Below are positions 42,494-52,265 of a stretch of DNA of 64,000 bases, in pieces. Origin of the DNA: Hyphomicrobiales bacterium (GTDB lineage: Bacteria > Pseudomonadota > Alphaproteobacteria > Rhizobiales > Rhizobiaceae); contig UBMP01000016.1 in NCBI GenBank assembly GCA_900466575.1, positions 1 through 64,000 of the forward strand, written 5' to 3'. Numbering within the stretch: position 1 is the first letter of the stretch; each line of letters opens with the position of its first letter. Both the position numbers and the translations under genes were made by a program. Under the pieces are notes generated by a model. It worked only from the letters and a program-made list of their open reading frames with translations, searched no databases and was not told the origin of the DNA.

Positions 42494-45181
42494 ATGGAGA
42501 ATTTGCACCGCAAGCAGATCAGGTTCCGGCCCCCGCTCGACGATGGAAAGGTCGAGCGCCGAACTCTGCTTGAGGCTCTGTTCCAGACACGGCTAAGGCG
42601 GCTCAACCTGATCGTAGCGCCTGCCGGGTACGGCAAGACCTCCTTTGCGGCACAGTGGCATGCCCGCCTTGCCGCGACGGGCATGACGGTCCTTTGGGTC
42701 TCACTCGATCCGGACGACAACGACCAGACGGGCTTTCTTCTCTCCCTGATCGAAATGCTCGACACCACATCAATCGATAGCGCGAAAGACTCTGACCGCG
42801 GTTCGCTTTCGGTGACCACACTGCTTTCGGTTCTCATGACCCGCCTGGAGCAACTGCCGGGCCCGGTCGCACTCTTTCTCGACGATTATCATCTCACGCA
42901 GACCGATGCGAATGAGAGCGCCCTCGCCCGGCTTCTGGCCCGGCCGGAGCTTTCTCATATCAAATTCGTCATTGTATCGCGGAGCGCCCCGCATATTCCG
43001 CGTTCCGCGCTCCGGCTCGCCGACGAGTTCCGGCAGATCGGCGTCGCAGAACTGGCCTTTTCCAACGCCGAGGCCCAGACGCTGTTTGCCGGCACAGGAA
43101 CGCGCTTGAAGGCCGACGAGCTGGTCGAGCTCAACCGCCGAGCCGAAGGCTGGGCAGTGGCGCTCCAGATGGTACGCCTGCTGGTGGATGACGATTCAGC
43201 CGATAGCAGGACCATCCTGGAAGCCTTCAACGGGCGTAACGAGGATATGGGCCGCTATCTCGCAGAGCAGGCCTTTGCGGGTCTGCCGGAGGTGCTGCGC
43301 CAGTTGCTGGTGGAAACCGCCTGCCTTCCCGCTATAAGCCGCGATCTGGTGGCAGCGGTCTGCGACTGGGACACGACAGAGGCGTTCGGCTTGCTGAGCG
43401 ACTATGCGTTACCCTTTGCGGTGCTCGACCGCGATGGCCGCTGGATGCGCTGCCATCCGGTCTTCAACGCGTATCTGCGCGAGGCGGCGGAACAATCCGG
43501 GCACCCGGCGCGCGAACGGCTTGTCAAGGCTGCACGCTGGTTCGAGAAGGAGGGCGATCTTCTCTCCGCGGTGGACCATGCCTTTCTAGCAGGTTCCGCA
43601 TCTTTGGCAGCTGAAATCATCGAGATGGCGGGCGGCTGGCAACGCGTCTACATGACGAAGCGTGGTGGGCCGGGTCTCTTCCGCCGGCTGGCAGACATGG
43701 CAGACGAAGTAGATCTGCCCAGCTACCCTCTGACGACGCTCGGGCTTGCGGTCGTCAGCGCCAAAACCGGACATCTCGATGCGGCCGATCACTATATGGC
43801 ACTGGCGCGCAAGACACCGCACATGGGTAACGAGGGCGTGGCCCAGGCGCTGCGCGTCATCGGCGTTCTTCTGGCGCTTTATGCGGATCGTTGGGTCAGC
43901 GCTGCCGAACTGGCCGCGCTCGAAGCCGATCTCACGCGGGAAAGCGGCCTCACTCTCGTTCATCGTGGCCTGTCGCTCAACATGCTGTCTTATAACTTCC
44001 TCATCCGTTCGGATCTTGAGCGCGCCCAGCACTACGGGCGACTTGCGATGCAGACTTTTCGCGATGGGGGGGCCGAGTTCGGGGCCATCCACCTCTATCT
44101 CCACGTCGGACAGGCGGCCTATTTCGACGGCGACCTGGTGGCAGCAGAAGAGTGCTACGACAAACTTGCCATGGAAGCCGTGCGCCTCATGGGACGCGGC
44201 AGCGATCTGGACGCCATGGCCAATGTGCTCAAAGCCGAGGTGCTGGCGGCGCGATGCGACATCGTCGGCGCGGACGAGCGCCTGACCTGGGCACTACCCC
44301 ATGTCGAGCGCCACGATGCCTGGCACGATCTACTGGCTGCAGGCTTTACCGCGCAGCAGCGCGTGCTGCGGCTCAGGGGCGAGATCATCGCCGCCCATGC
44401 CGCCATGGACCGTGCCCGCGCCGTCGCGCGCCGCCGGGGCTTCGACCGTCTCACACGCCTGATCGACTCCGAACGCGCCGGTCTGCTGGTGGCCACAGGC
44501 GACATGGACGAGGCCGTGCGCTTTGCTGAGACCAACGGACTCGGGGCAAGGCTCGCTGGCGAGGGACCCGCCAACGATCTTTCCATCCGTCTGCGCGGCG
44601 GTGTTCCCGCGCTCTTGTGGACGCGTATCCATATGCAGACCGGCGATCTTGCGCAGGCCCGCGCCATATTCTCCCGGCTGATCACCCAACAGAAACAGAA
44701 GCCGCATGTGGTACGCTCCATCGAGCTCGACCTCATCGATCTCTCTCTCTCGCTCGCCGAGGGACGGACTGCGGCGGCGGCCGAGAGGCTCACCGACCTC
44801 CTGCTCACGCAACCCATGGCAGACTACCGCGCGATGGTGGCGCTGGAGGGGCACAACTTCATAACAGACCTGAAGGCGCTGGCGCGGGACGCGGATCTGC
44901 CAGACCTGATCCGCAAAAGGCTGGAGATCGTGCTCGTTGACGGTGCAAACGCCAACGGCGATCCGAAAGCCAATGCCGAGCCAAGGGGCGGACTGACGGA
45001 GCGAGAGCAGTCCGTCATGCGCCTCGTCAGCGAAGGATTGGGCAACAAGGAAATCGGCCGACGGCTTTCGCTGAGCGACAACACGGTCAAGTTCCACCTG
45101 CGCAACATTTTCGCCAAGCTGAATGTGACGACCCGAACGGCTGCCGTCAGCGCTGCCCGCCAGACCGGCGTCCTCACCTGA
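42494..45181 (+). CDS. MalT-like LuxR-family ATP-dependent regulator
   Basis: An 895-residue STAND-type regulator. The N-terminal NTPase domain has Walker A APAGYGKTS (about 42-50) and Walker B-like VALFLDDYHLT. A long helical repeat region (about 350-800, TPR-like) follows, and a C-terminal LuxR helix-turn-helix (about 833-895) reads LTEREQSVMRLVSEGLGNKEIGRRL. This is the MalT layout, where an inducer triggers ATP-dependent multimerisation. It stands 120 bases before hyuB in the same direction, so it is the likely regulator of the hydantoinase operon; the inducer is unknown. Confidence 0.9.
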   Translation: MENLHRKQIRFRPPLDDGKVERRTLLEALFQTRLRRLNLIVAPAGYGKTSFAAQWHARLAATGMTVLWVSLDPDDNDQTGFLLSLIEMLDTTSIDSAKDSDRGSLSVTTLLSVLMTRLEQLPGPVALFLDDYHLTQTDANESALARLLARPELSHIKFVIVSRSAPHIPRSALRLADEFRQIGVAELAFSNAEAQTLFAGTGTRLKADELVELNRRAEGWAVALQMVRLLVDDDSADSRTILEAFNGRNEDMGRYLAEQAFAGLPEVLRQLLVETACLPAISRDLVAAVCDWDTTEAFGLLSDYALPFAVLDRDGRWMRCHPVFNAYLREAAEQSGHPARERLVKAARWFEKEGDLLSAVDHAFLAGSASLAAEIIEMAGGWQRVYMTKRGGPGLFRRLADMADEVDLPSYPLTTLGLAVVSAKTGHLDAADHYMALARKTPHMGNEGVAQALRVIGVLLALYADRWVSAAELAALEADLTRESGLTLVHRGLSLNMLSYNFLIRSDLERAQHYGRLAMQTFRDGGAEFGAIHLYLHVGQAAYFDGDLVAAEECYDKLAMEAVRLMGRGSDLDAMANVLKAEVLAARCDIVGADERLTWALPHVERHDAWHDLLAAGFTAQQRVLRLRGEIIAAHAAMDRARAVARRRGFDRLTRLIDSERAGLLVATGDMDEAVRFAETNGLGARLAGEGPANDLSIRLRGGVPALLWTRIHMQTGDLAQARAIFSRLITQQKQKPHVVRSIELDLIDLSLSLAEGRTAAAAERLTDLLLTQPMADYRAMVALEGHNFITDLKALARDADLPDLIRKRLEIVLVDGANANGDPKANAEPRGGLTEREQSVMRLVSEGLGNKEIGRRLSLSDNTVKFHLRNIFAKLNVTTRTAAVSAARQTGVLT

Positions 45182-45274
45182 AGATCAGCAGACCTACCCG
45201 ATCGGGCAGGTTACCGGTCAAAAGACCCACCCATCCATCTGGTCAGCTTCACGGCACGTTTGTGCCGCCGCATA

Positions 45275-45299
45275 GTTACCCCATAAAAAGAGGGGTAAC
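45275..45299 (+). promoter_or_regulatory. Perfect 8-bp inverted repeat over the hyuB ribosome-binding site
   Basis: GTTACCCC-N9-GGGGTAAC stands 2 bases before the hyuB ATG. The right arm GGGG is the only plausible ribosome-binding site, so the fold would hide it. It could be an mRNA switch or, as DNA, an operator. The loop is A-rich (ATAAAAAGA). Confidence 0.55.
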
Positions 45300-45301
45300 G
45301 C

Positions 45302-46990
45302 ATGCTATCCGGTTCCCGCACCGTCGATCCCGTCACGCAGGAGATCATCGAAGGCAAGCTGATGGCGACCGTCGACGAGATGGGTCTCGTCATGGCGCGC
45401 ACAAGCATGAGCCCGGTCATCTACGAGATCCTCGACTTTGCCTGCGGCCTGCTGACAGCCGATGGCGAGCTTGTCGCGCAAATGAACGGCATCACGCTCT
45501 TCACCGGGACCTTCGGTTTCCAGGTCCGTGCGCTGATCGACCGCTTTGGCCCTCGCCTCGTCGATGGCGATATTCTTCTGTCCAACGATCCTTACGCCGG
45601 CGGCACGCATTCCTGCGACTTCGCCATCGTCAAGCCGCTCTTCGTGGACAACAAGATCGTCGCCTATGCGATCAATGTCGCGCATTATCTCGATGTCGGC
45701 GGCTCCGTTCCGGGCAGCCTTGCGCCGAACGCGACGTCGATCTTCCAGGAGGGCCTGCGGCTTGCGGGGGTACGGGTGGTTCGTGCCGGCGAGTTTGACA
45801 GCGATATCCTGCATATCGTTGCCGAAAATGTGCGCATGCCCGAGATCGCCATCGGTGACCTCAACGCCCAGATCGCCACCGTGCGAGTTGCTGACAGACG
45901 GGTCGCTGAACTCGCTGCGAAATATGGGGCCGAGACAGTCCTTGCCGCTTTCGCAAACTTGCTCGAAGGCAGCGAAAAGCAGGCCCGCGCCGCGATAGCC
46001 GCCCTACCCGACGGGCGCTACGAGGCGACCGACGTCATAGACGGCGACGGCGTGAACGACGATCCGATCGCCATCAAGGTTGCTATCACGATCGACGGTG
46101 ATCAGCTGGTGGCCGATTTCACCGGCTGCCCGCCGGCAGTTGCCGGCCCGATAAACTGCGCGCGCGGTGCGCTCCAGTCAGCCGTCAAGACGATCGTAAA
46201 GGCCCTTGTCGGTCCGCAAGCCCCATCAAACGAGGGCTGGTTCCGGCCGCTGACCGTCATCTGCCCGCCGGGCACGATCTTCACGGCCGAAAAGCCCTCA
46301 CCGACCGGCTGGTATTACGAGGGGTCGGTCCATGCGTCTGAACTGATGTGGAAGGCGCTGGCGCCATTGAAGCCGGAGCGCTTCTCCGCGGGCTCCTATT
46401 CCAGCCTCTGCGTCGTCTACATTGCCGGGAAGGACGCCCATGGCGAACCCTTCATCCATATCGAGCCCCAGCACGGCGGCTGGGGCGCCACGCCGACGCA
46501 GGACGGCGCGGGCGCAATCATCGCCCTGACGGATGGCGACACCTACAACTATTCCATTGAGGTCATCGAGGCCCGCTTTCCGCTACGCGTCCGCCGCTAT
46601 GGTTTCAATGTCGAAGGCGGCGTCGGCGCCGGCCGCCGACGCGGAGGCTACGGCGTGGTCCGCGAATACGAAATACTCGGGCGGGAAACCACCGCTTACG
46701 GGAGCTTCGGCCGCACCAGGGTTGCACCTTGGGGCATGGACGGTGGAGCGGACGGTTCCGTCAACATGCTGGAAATCGAACGCCACCAGGGAGATACCGA
46801 GCGCCATGGCCGCGTTGCGCATCTCGATCTCGACAGTGGCGATGTCGTGCGGATCATCAGTGGCGGCGGCGGCGGCTGGGGCGATCCGGCGCTGCGCGAA
46901 CCTGAAAGGGTTGCCGATGACATTCGCAACGGCTTCCTGACCACAGAAGACGCCCGGAAACTCTACGGCAAGACGGGAGGTGTCGCATGA
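45302..46990 (+). CDS. hyuB: Hydantoinase B/oxoprolinase family protein
   Basis: A 562-residue HyuB-type subunit. The family blocks are the N-terminal VDPVTQEIIEGKLMATVDEMG, SNDPYAGGTHSCDF (about 98-111), HYLDVGGSVPGS and a C-terminal GGGGGWGDP. With HyuA it hydrolyses the amide ring of hydantoins, N-methylhydantoin or 5-oxoproline using ATP. It is the first gene of the operon; its stop overlaps the hyuA start by 4 bases. The substrate is not determined. Confidence 0.93.
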   Translation: MLSGSRTVDPVTQEIIEGKLMATVDEMGLVMARTSMSPVIYEILDFACGLLTADGELVAQMNGITLFTGTFGFQVRALIDRFGPRLVDGDILLSNDPYAGGTHSCDFAIVKPLFVDNKIVAYAINVAHYLDVGGSVPGSLAPNATSIFQEGLRLAGVRVVRAGEFDSDILHIVAENVRMPEIAIGDLNAQIATVRVADRRVAELAAKYGAETVLAAFANLLEGSEKQARAAIAALPDGRYEATDVIDGDGVNDDPIAIKVAITIDGDQLVADFTGCPPAVAGPINCARGALQSAVKTIVKALVGPQAPSNEGWFRPLTVICPPGTIFTAEKPSPTGWYYEGSVHASELMWKALAPLKPERFSAGSYSSLCVVYIAGKDAHGEPFIHIEPQHGGWGATPTQDGAGAIIALTDGDTYNYSIEVIEARFPLRVRRYGFNVEGGVGAGRRRGGYGVVREYEILGRETTAYGSFGRTRVAPWGMDGGADGSVNMLEIERHQGDTERHGRVAHLDLDSGDVVRIISGGGGGWGDPALREPERVADDIRNGFLTTEDARKLYGKTGGVA

Positions 46991-49056
46991 TCAGGCTCGC
47001 AACCGACGTCGGAGGCACCTTCACCGATCTCGTGGGATATGATGAGAGGAACGGCGAGCTTTTCACAGCCAAGAGCCTCACCACGGTGCATGACCAGTCG
47101 GAAGGCGTTCTCAATGCCATCGCATCCTCGGAAAAGGCCGACGGTCTCATCCCACGGGATGTCACCTTCTTCGCTCATGGCGGCACCACCGTCATCAACG
47201 CGATCACCGAGCGCAAGGGCGTGCGCACGGCGCTGATCACGACGGCGGGCTTCCGCGACGTGCTGGAAATCGGCCGCGGCAACCGCCCGGACCTCTATAA
47301 TCTGCAATTCCACAGCCCCGAGCCCTTCGTGCCGCGCCGGCTGCGCTTTGAAGTCCGCGAGCGGATGAACGCAGCGGGCGAGATCGTGACGCCGCTTCAC
47401 GAGCGAGATATCGCGCCGATCATCGAGGCTTGCAAGGTCGAGAAGATCGAGGCGGTCGCCATCCTCTTCCTGCATGCCTACGCCAATCCCGCGCATGAGG
47501 AACGCTGCGCCCGGCTGATCGCGGAGGCCCTTCCCGAAGTGACCGTCTGCGCCAGCCATGAAGTATCGCGACAATGGCGGGAATACGAACGTTCCAACAC
47601 GGTCGTGCTCAACGCCTATGTGCAGCCAATCATCCGCCGGTATTTCGAGCGGCTCGAAGCGGCTCTCACGCGGCGCGACCTCACCTGCCCCTATTACGCG
47701 ATGCAATCGAATGGCGGCATCTCGACCTTCGACCAGGCGACGGCAAGCCCTCTGACGCTCGTCGAATCAGGTCCGGCCGGCGGCGTCGCGGGCGCGGCGC
47801 GCATTGGTCAGGCGCTCGGCGAACAGGAGGTGCTGCATCTCGATGTCGGCGGCACAACCGCCAAATGCTCCCTGATCCACGACGGCCGGCCAACGCTGAA
47901 TGTCGAATACAAGCTTGAGCATTCACGCATAGCGCCAGGTTATCCGGTGCAGGTGCCGGTCGTGGATATCGTGGAGATCGGTTCGGGCGGCGGCTCGATC
48001 GCCTGGATCGATGAACGCGGAGCCTTGCGCGTCGGCCCGCAGAGCGCCGGCTCTACGCCAGGTCCCGCCTGCTACGGCCGCGGCGGAACCGAGCCCACCA
48101 TCACCGACGCGCTGCTGACGCTGGGCATCTTCGATCCGAAGAGCTTTGCCGGCGGTTCCATGCAACTCGACAAGGAGAAGGCCGCCGCCGCCATTCGAAC
48201 GGTCGGCGACCGGCTCGACATGACGGTCGAGGACGCCGCGCTGGCGATCGTCGAAATCGCCCACGCCAGCATGATCAACGCGCTGAAGCTCGTGACCGTC
48301 CAGCGCGGCCACGATCCGCGCGATGCCGTTTTCGTCATCAGCGGTGGCGCAGGTCCAGCGCTGGCAGCCCGGCTGGGCCGAGAGCTCTCGGTCAAAGCAA
48401 CGATCGTTCCGCCACATTCAGGCATTTTCTCCGCCTGGGGTATGCTCGCCGCCGAACCGCGCGCCGATTTCCGCGCCACCTGGTTCTCCGCTCTCTCCGA
48501 AAGCGCCCTTCTCGAAGTGCTGCGCCGCTTCGCGATACTGGAACGGCAGGCCATCGCCTATTTCGGCAAGGGCGACGAAGCTCCTATCCGCCCGACCTAT
48601 CGTCTGGAGGCCCGCTATCGGGGACAGGAGCACGGGGTCGTTGCCGATTTCGAGGCCGCAGATACGATCGAGAGTTTCTCGGAACGGTTCCATGCGGCAC
48701 ATGAGAAAGCCTACACCTTCCGCCTGCCCTCGGCTGCCATCGAGATCACAACGCTGCACCTGGAGGCTGTTCTCGATGGTCCGGTCATCACGCTGCCGGC
48801 ACTCTCCCGCGACGGCCGGTCGATTGCAACGGCAGTGAAGGGAAGCCGAACCGTCTATTTCGGCGCGGAAACGGGCTGGCGCGATTGCCCCGTCTACGAG
48901 CGCGACCTGCTGCCGCTCGAACAGGAAATCGCCGGCCCCGCCCTGGTCGAGGAACCGACGACGACGAGCCTCATCCAGATCGGCCAGACGCTGAGGGTGA
49001 CATCGGAAGGAATCATGGTCCTGCGCGACGCGACATCCGGACAGGAGGCCCGCTGA
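46987..49056 (+). CDS. hyuA: Hydantoinase A/oxoprolinase family protein
   Basis: A 689-residue HyuA-type ATP-dependent subunit. The N-terminal block LATDVGGTFTDLVGYD (about 4-19) is the ASKHA-like phosphate-binding element, and VESGPAGGVAGAARIG plus LDVGGTTAKCSLI (about 280-292) form the second half of the ATP site. Together with HyuB it opens cyclic amides. The next gene begins one base after its stop, linking catalysis to transport. Confidence 0.93.
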   Translation: MIRLATDVGGTFTDLVGYDERNGELFTAKSLTTVHDQSEGVLNAIASSEKADGLIPRDVTFFAHGGTTVINAITERKGVRTALITTAGFRDVLEIGRGNRPDLYNLQFHSPEPFVPRRLRFEVRERMNAAGEIVTPLHERDIAPIIEACKVEKIEAVAILFLHAYANPAHEERCARLIAEALPEVTVCASHEVSRQWREYERSNTVVLNAYVQPIIRRYFERLEAALTRRDLTCPYYAMQSNGGISTFDQATASPLTLVESGPAGGVAGAARIGQALGEQEVLHLDVGGTTAKCSLIHDGRPTLNVEYKLEHSRIAPGYPVQVPVVDIVEIGSGGGSIAWIDERGALRVGPQSAGSTPGPACYGRGGTEPTITDALLTLGIFDPKSFAGGSMQLDKEKAAAAIRTVGDRLDMTVEDAALAIVEIAHASMINALKLVTVQRGHDPRDAVFVISGGAGPALAARLGRELSVKATIVPPHSGIFSAWGMLAAEPRADFRATWFSALSESALLEVLRRFAILERQAIAYFGKGDEAPIRPTYRLEARYRGQEHGVVADFEAADTIESFSERFHAAHEKAYTFRLPSAAIEITTLHLEAVLDGPVITLPALSRDGRSIATAVKGSRTVYFGAETGWRDCPVYERDLLPLEQEIAGPALVEEPTTTSLIQIGQTLRVTSEGIMVLRDATSGQEAR

Positions 49057-49057
49057 C

Positions 49058-50143
49058 ATGGCGATCGCCATCGACATCAAGGGGGTCACGCGCATGTTCG
49101 GCCCGGTCGCGGCTCTTGGAGGGATCGACCTTTCCATCGCTGCCGGCGAATTTTTCACGCTGCTCGGCTCGTCCGGTTGCGGCAAGAGCACGCTTCTGAA
49201 GCTGATTGGCGGGTTCGACCGGCCCACTGCCGGCGACATCGCGTTTGACGGCAGGAGCGTGCTGGACATTGCGGCCAATCACCGCCCCGTCAATACCGTC
49301 TTCCAGAACCTCGCCCTTTTCCCGCACATGACGGTGGCGGAAAACATCGGTTACGGGCTGAAACTGCGCGGTCTGAAGGGGTCGGCGCTCACGAAAAAGG
49401 TCGATGACGCTCTGGAGCTGGTTGAACTTGGCGGCTTTGGCCCACGCAAGATCGACATGATGTCCGGCGGCCAGCGCCAGCGTGTCGCGCTGGCACGGGC
49501 GCTGGTGATGGAGCCGGGCATCCTGCTTCTCGATGAGCCGCTGACCGGGCTCGACGAACGCCTGCGCCAGCAGATGCGCGACGAATTCGGCCGCCTGCAC
49601 AAGCGCACCGGCGCGACCTTCATTCTCGTCACCCACAATCAGGACGAGGCCCTGAGCCTGTCCGACCGCATGGCCGTGATGCATCGTGGACGGATCGAAC
49701 AGGTCGATGCGCCGGCGCGCTTCTTCGAGCGACCTGCCAATGCCTTCGTCGCCCGCTTCATCGGCATCGAGACGCTGCTGAAGCCGGAGCGGATCGAGGC
49801 GGCATCAGGCGGCGCGATCGCCGTCGTTGCCGGACAGGCTCTGCCGTTAAGCGGCGCAGCCACCGGTCATGGCGGAGATCTGGTTATTGCGGTGCGGCCC
49901 GACAGGTTGAGCATCGCCGGTCCGAACACACCCGGCACACTGGCGCTGACGCTTCAGGATGCAATCTTTCGCGGTCTTTCGACCGATCTGCGCCTCGTCT
50001 TTGCCGATAGGCAGGAGGTTTGTCTTTCCGTCTCCAGCGACAGCCCGGCCGCCCGTCTTCAACCGGGCAGCACTGTGAGGCTCACCGTCTCGGAAGGAGC
50101 GGCCATTGCAATTCCAAACTCGGGAATGCCGTCCGCGACCTGA
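49058..50143 (+). CDS. Spermidine/putrescine-type ABC transporter ATP-binding protein
   Basis: A 361-residue ABC ATPase of the PotA/FbpC type with a C-terminal TOBE domain. Walker A GSSGCGKST (about 35-43), signature MSGGQRQR and Walker B ILLLDEPLTGLDE are intact. It is part of a complete Pot-type cassette (ATPase, TAT-exported binding protein, two permeases) that ends at 53056. The substrate is probably the compound opened by HyuAB rather than a polyamine. Confidence 0.92.
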   Translation: MAIAIDIKGVTRMFGPVAALGGIDLSIAAGEFFTLLGSSGCGKSTLLKLIGGFDRPTAGDIAFDGRSVLDIAANHRPVNTVFQNLALFPHMTVAENIGYGLKLRGLKGSALTKKVDDALELVELGGFGPRKIDMMSGGQRQRVALARALVMEPGILLLDEPLTGLDERLRQQMRDEFGRLHKRTGATFILVTHNQDEALSLSDRMAVMHRGRIEQVDAPARFFERPANAFVARFIGIETLLKPERIEAASGGAIAVVAGQALPLSGAATGHGGDLVIAVRPDRLSIAGPNTPGTLALTLQDAIFRGLSTDLRLVFADRQEVCLSVSSDSPAARLQPGSTVRLTVSEGAAIAIPNSGMPSAT

Positions 50144-50174
50144 AAACGCGGCGGATAAAAAGGGGAATGAAAAA

Positions 50175-51344
50175 ATGAAACGACAGCACATATTCAACCC
50201 GCTTTCCAGCAATGCAAGCCGCCGCGACATGCTCAAGCTGATGGGTCTAGGCGGCGCAGCGCTCGCGGCCGGCAGCCTCGGTTTCGGCGGCCGTGCGCTT
50301 GCCGAGGACAAGTCGGTCGCCTTCTGGGCGACGGCGACGCTCGACATCGGCGACAAGTGGCAGGAATTTGCCAAGCAGACCGGCATCGCGCCGCAATTCA
50401 CCGACAACGGCAATGATATCGGCCCGGTCATCGCGCGCCTCGCAGCAGGCAACGCCAACGATCTTTTCGATGTCGGCGGTTTCCAGGGCGGCGCGGAAAA
50501 GGAACTGGCCAAGCAGGGCCATATCGTTCCATGGGATGTCTCGAAGATCCCGAACTATGCCAGCGTCTGGCAATGGGCGAAGGACATCCCCTACCTCAAG
50601 CTCGACGGCAAGCAGATAGGCATTCCCACCGTCGTCAATGCCGACTCCATCATCTATCGCCCCGACAAGCTCGGCAAGGTCGATAGCTACGGCGTGATCT
50701 TCGACAAGAAGCTGAAAGGCCGTGTCGCGATGGAAGACGCCTGGATCAACAGCGCGATCTTCACCGCGATGTATCTGAAGGAATCCGAGAACAAGCCGAT
50801 CAAGGATCCGGGCAACCTGAGCGAATCCGAACTCGGCCTGGTGATGGAATTCCTGATCAAGCACAAGAAGGACGGCCAGTTCCGCACCTTCTGGAACGGC
50901 TGGGAACAGGGTGTGCAGCTCGTTGCCAACGAGGAAGTCGACGCCATGACCGGCTGGGAGCCGATCGTCTATGAAGGCCGCAAGCGCGGGCTTCAGGTCG
51001 AATATGCCGCCCCCGTCGAAGGATACGAGGGCTGGGGCAACAACACGGTTCTCCTCAAGGGCGCAGCCGAACGTGGCACGGCCGATGCGGCACATGCCTT
51101 CGTGAACGGCCTGCTCGGCGGCTTCTACGGCTGCGAACTGGGCACGACGCGCGGCTACATGGTTCCGACCGACAAGAACGTCGAATACGCCAGGGCGCAT
51201 CCCGACGAATACAAGGCGGATGCGGCGGCAAAGCTCGCGGATCATGTGAAGGCGAAATTCGCCGGCAAGGTCTACTGGCAGAATACGCGGCCGGATAATT
51301 TCCAGCTTTATGAGGAATGGTGGCAGAAGCTGCGCAACGCCTGA
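50175..51344 (+). CDS. PotD-like periplasmic binding protein with Tat signal
   Basis: A 389-residue extracellular solute-binding protein of the PotD type. The N-terminus has a twin-arginine signal (ASRRDMLKLMGLGGAALAAG, about 14-33) and ends ALA near residue 43. The mature domain shows TGWEPIVYEGRKRG and GYMVPTDKN as PotD-like elements. Start fixed by AGGGGAA upstream. Confidence 0.9.
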   Translation: MKRQHIFNPLSSNASRRDMLKLMGLGGAALAAGSLGFGGRALAEDKSVAFWATATLDIGDKWQEFAKQTGIAPQFTDNGNDIGPVIARLAAGNANDLFDVGGFQGGAEKELAKQGHIVPWDVSKIPNYASVWQWAKDIPYLKLDGKQIGIPTVVNADSIIYRPDKLGKVDSYGVIFDKKLKGRVAMEDAWINSAIFTAMYLKESENKPIKDPGNLSESELGLVMEFLIKHKKDGQFRTFWNGWEQGVQLVANEEVDAMTGWEPIVYEGRKRGLQVEYAAPVEGYEGWGNNTVLLKGAAERGTADAAHAFVNGLLGGFYGCELGTTRGYMVPTDKNVEYARAHPDEYKADAAAKLADHVKAKFAGKVYWQNTRPDNFQLYEEWWQKLRNA

Positions 51345-51407
51345 TCCATGTTGCGGGCGGCAACCTTTGCCGCCCGCTTCCTTCCGCTTTGCAACGGGCA
51401 GCTCGAC

Positions 51408-52265
51408 ATGCCATTCAGACGAACGCTTCTCATCGCTCCACCGCTCGCCGTCGTCCTGCTACTGGGCGTCGCCCCTCTGGTGCTTGTCCTCGTCTGGAGT
51501 TTCTGGACTTGGGACCCCGCGACCTACTGGATCAAGCCGGAACCCAGCCTTGCCGGCTATGGCGCTATTCTGGATGCCGGTCGCTGGACGGTCATCGTCT
51601 CAACGCTCGCTAAATCACTGGGCGCTGCCCTGCTCTGCACTATGCTGGCCTACCCGCTGGCCTACGCCATCCATGTCATGTCGGGACCGCGCGTGCAAAT
51701 GCTGCTGCTGGCCCTCATCACCATCCCCTTCTTCACCTCCTATCTGATCCGCTCGTTTTCCTGGCGGCTCGTTCTGGGGCGCACCGGTGCGATCAACGAG
51801 ACGCTTCAGGCGCTGCATATCACCAGCGCACCGCTTGACTGGCTGCTCTTCAGCAATTTCGCCGTCATGATCGGCTTCATTGCCTCCTATCTTCCCTTCG
51901 CGGTCTTCCCCCTTCTCCTCTCCATGCGGCGGGTGCCGCCGGAGTTGATGGCCGCCGCGCGCGATCTGGGTGCCGGCTTCTGGCACGCCGTCTTCACGGT
52001 CCTCGTGCCGCTGACCTATGCCGGCCTCTTCGCCGGCTTTCTCTTCGTCTTCGTCATGGTGGCAGGCTCTTCGACCGAAGTGCAGATGCTCGGCGGTGCT
52101 GGCGCGTCTATCGTTTCGATCATGATCAACGACGTCATGCGGGTCGCCAATTACCCGCTCGCCTTCGCGATTTCGGTCATCATGCTGGTGACGATCTTCG
52201 GCATGGTGCTGATCGGCAATGCCTTCTTCAAGCTCTCAAGCCTCTTCGGGGAGGAAGCGGAATGA
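51408..52265 (+). CDS. PotB-like ABC transporter permease
   Basis: A 285-residue inner-membrane permease. The EAA-type loop is AARDLGAGFWHAVFTVLVPLT. I prefer the ATG at 51408 (MPFRRTLLIAPPLAV) because the family N-terminus begins there; an earlier in-frame ATG at 51348 has no ribosome-binding site. About six hydrophobic segments are visible. The end overlaps the next gene by 4 bases. Confidence 0.88.
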   Translation: MPFRRTLLIAPPLAVVLLLGVAPLVLVLVWSFWTWDPATYWIKPEPSLAGYGAILDAGRWTVIVSTLAKSLGAALLCTMLAYPLAYAIHVMSGPRVQMLLLALITIPFFTSYLIRSFSWRLVLGRTGAINETLQALHITSAPLDWLLFSNFAVMIGFIASYLPFAVFPLLLSMRRVPPELMAAARDLGAGFWHAVFTVLVPLTYAGLFAGFLFVFVMVAGSSTEVQMLGGAGASIVSIMINDVMRVANYPLAFAISVIMLVTIFGMVLIGNAFFKLSSLFGEEAE

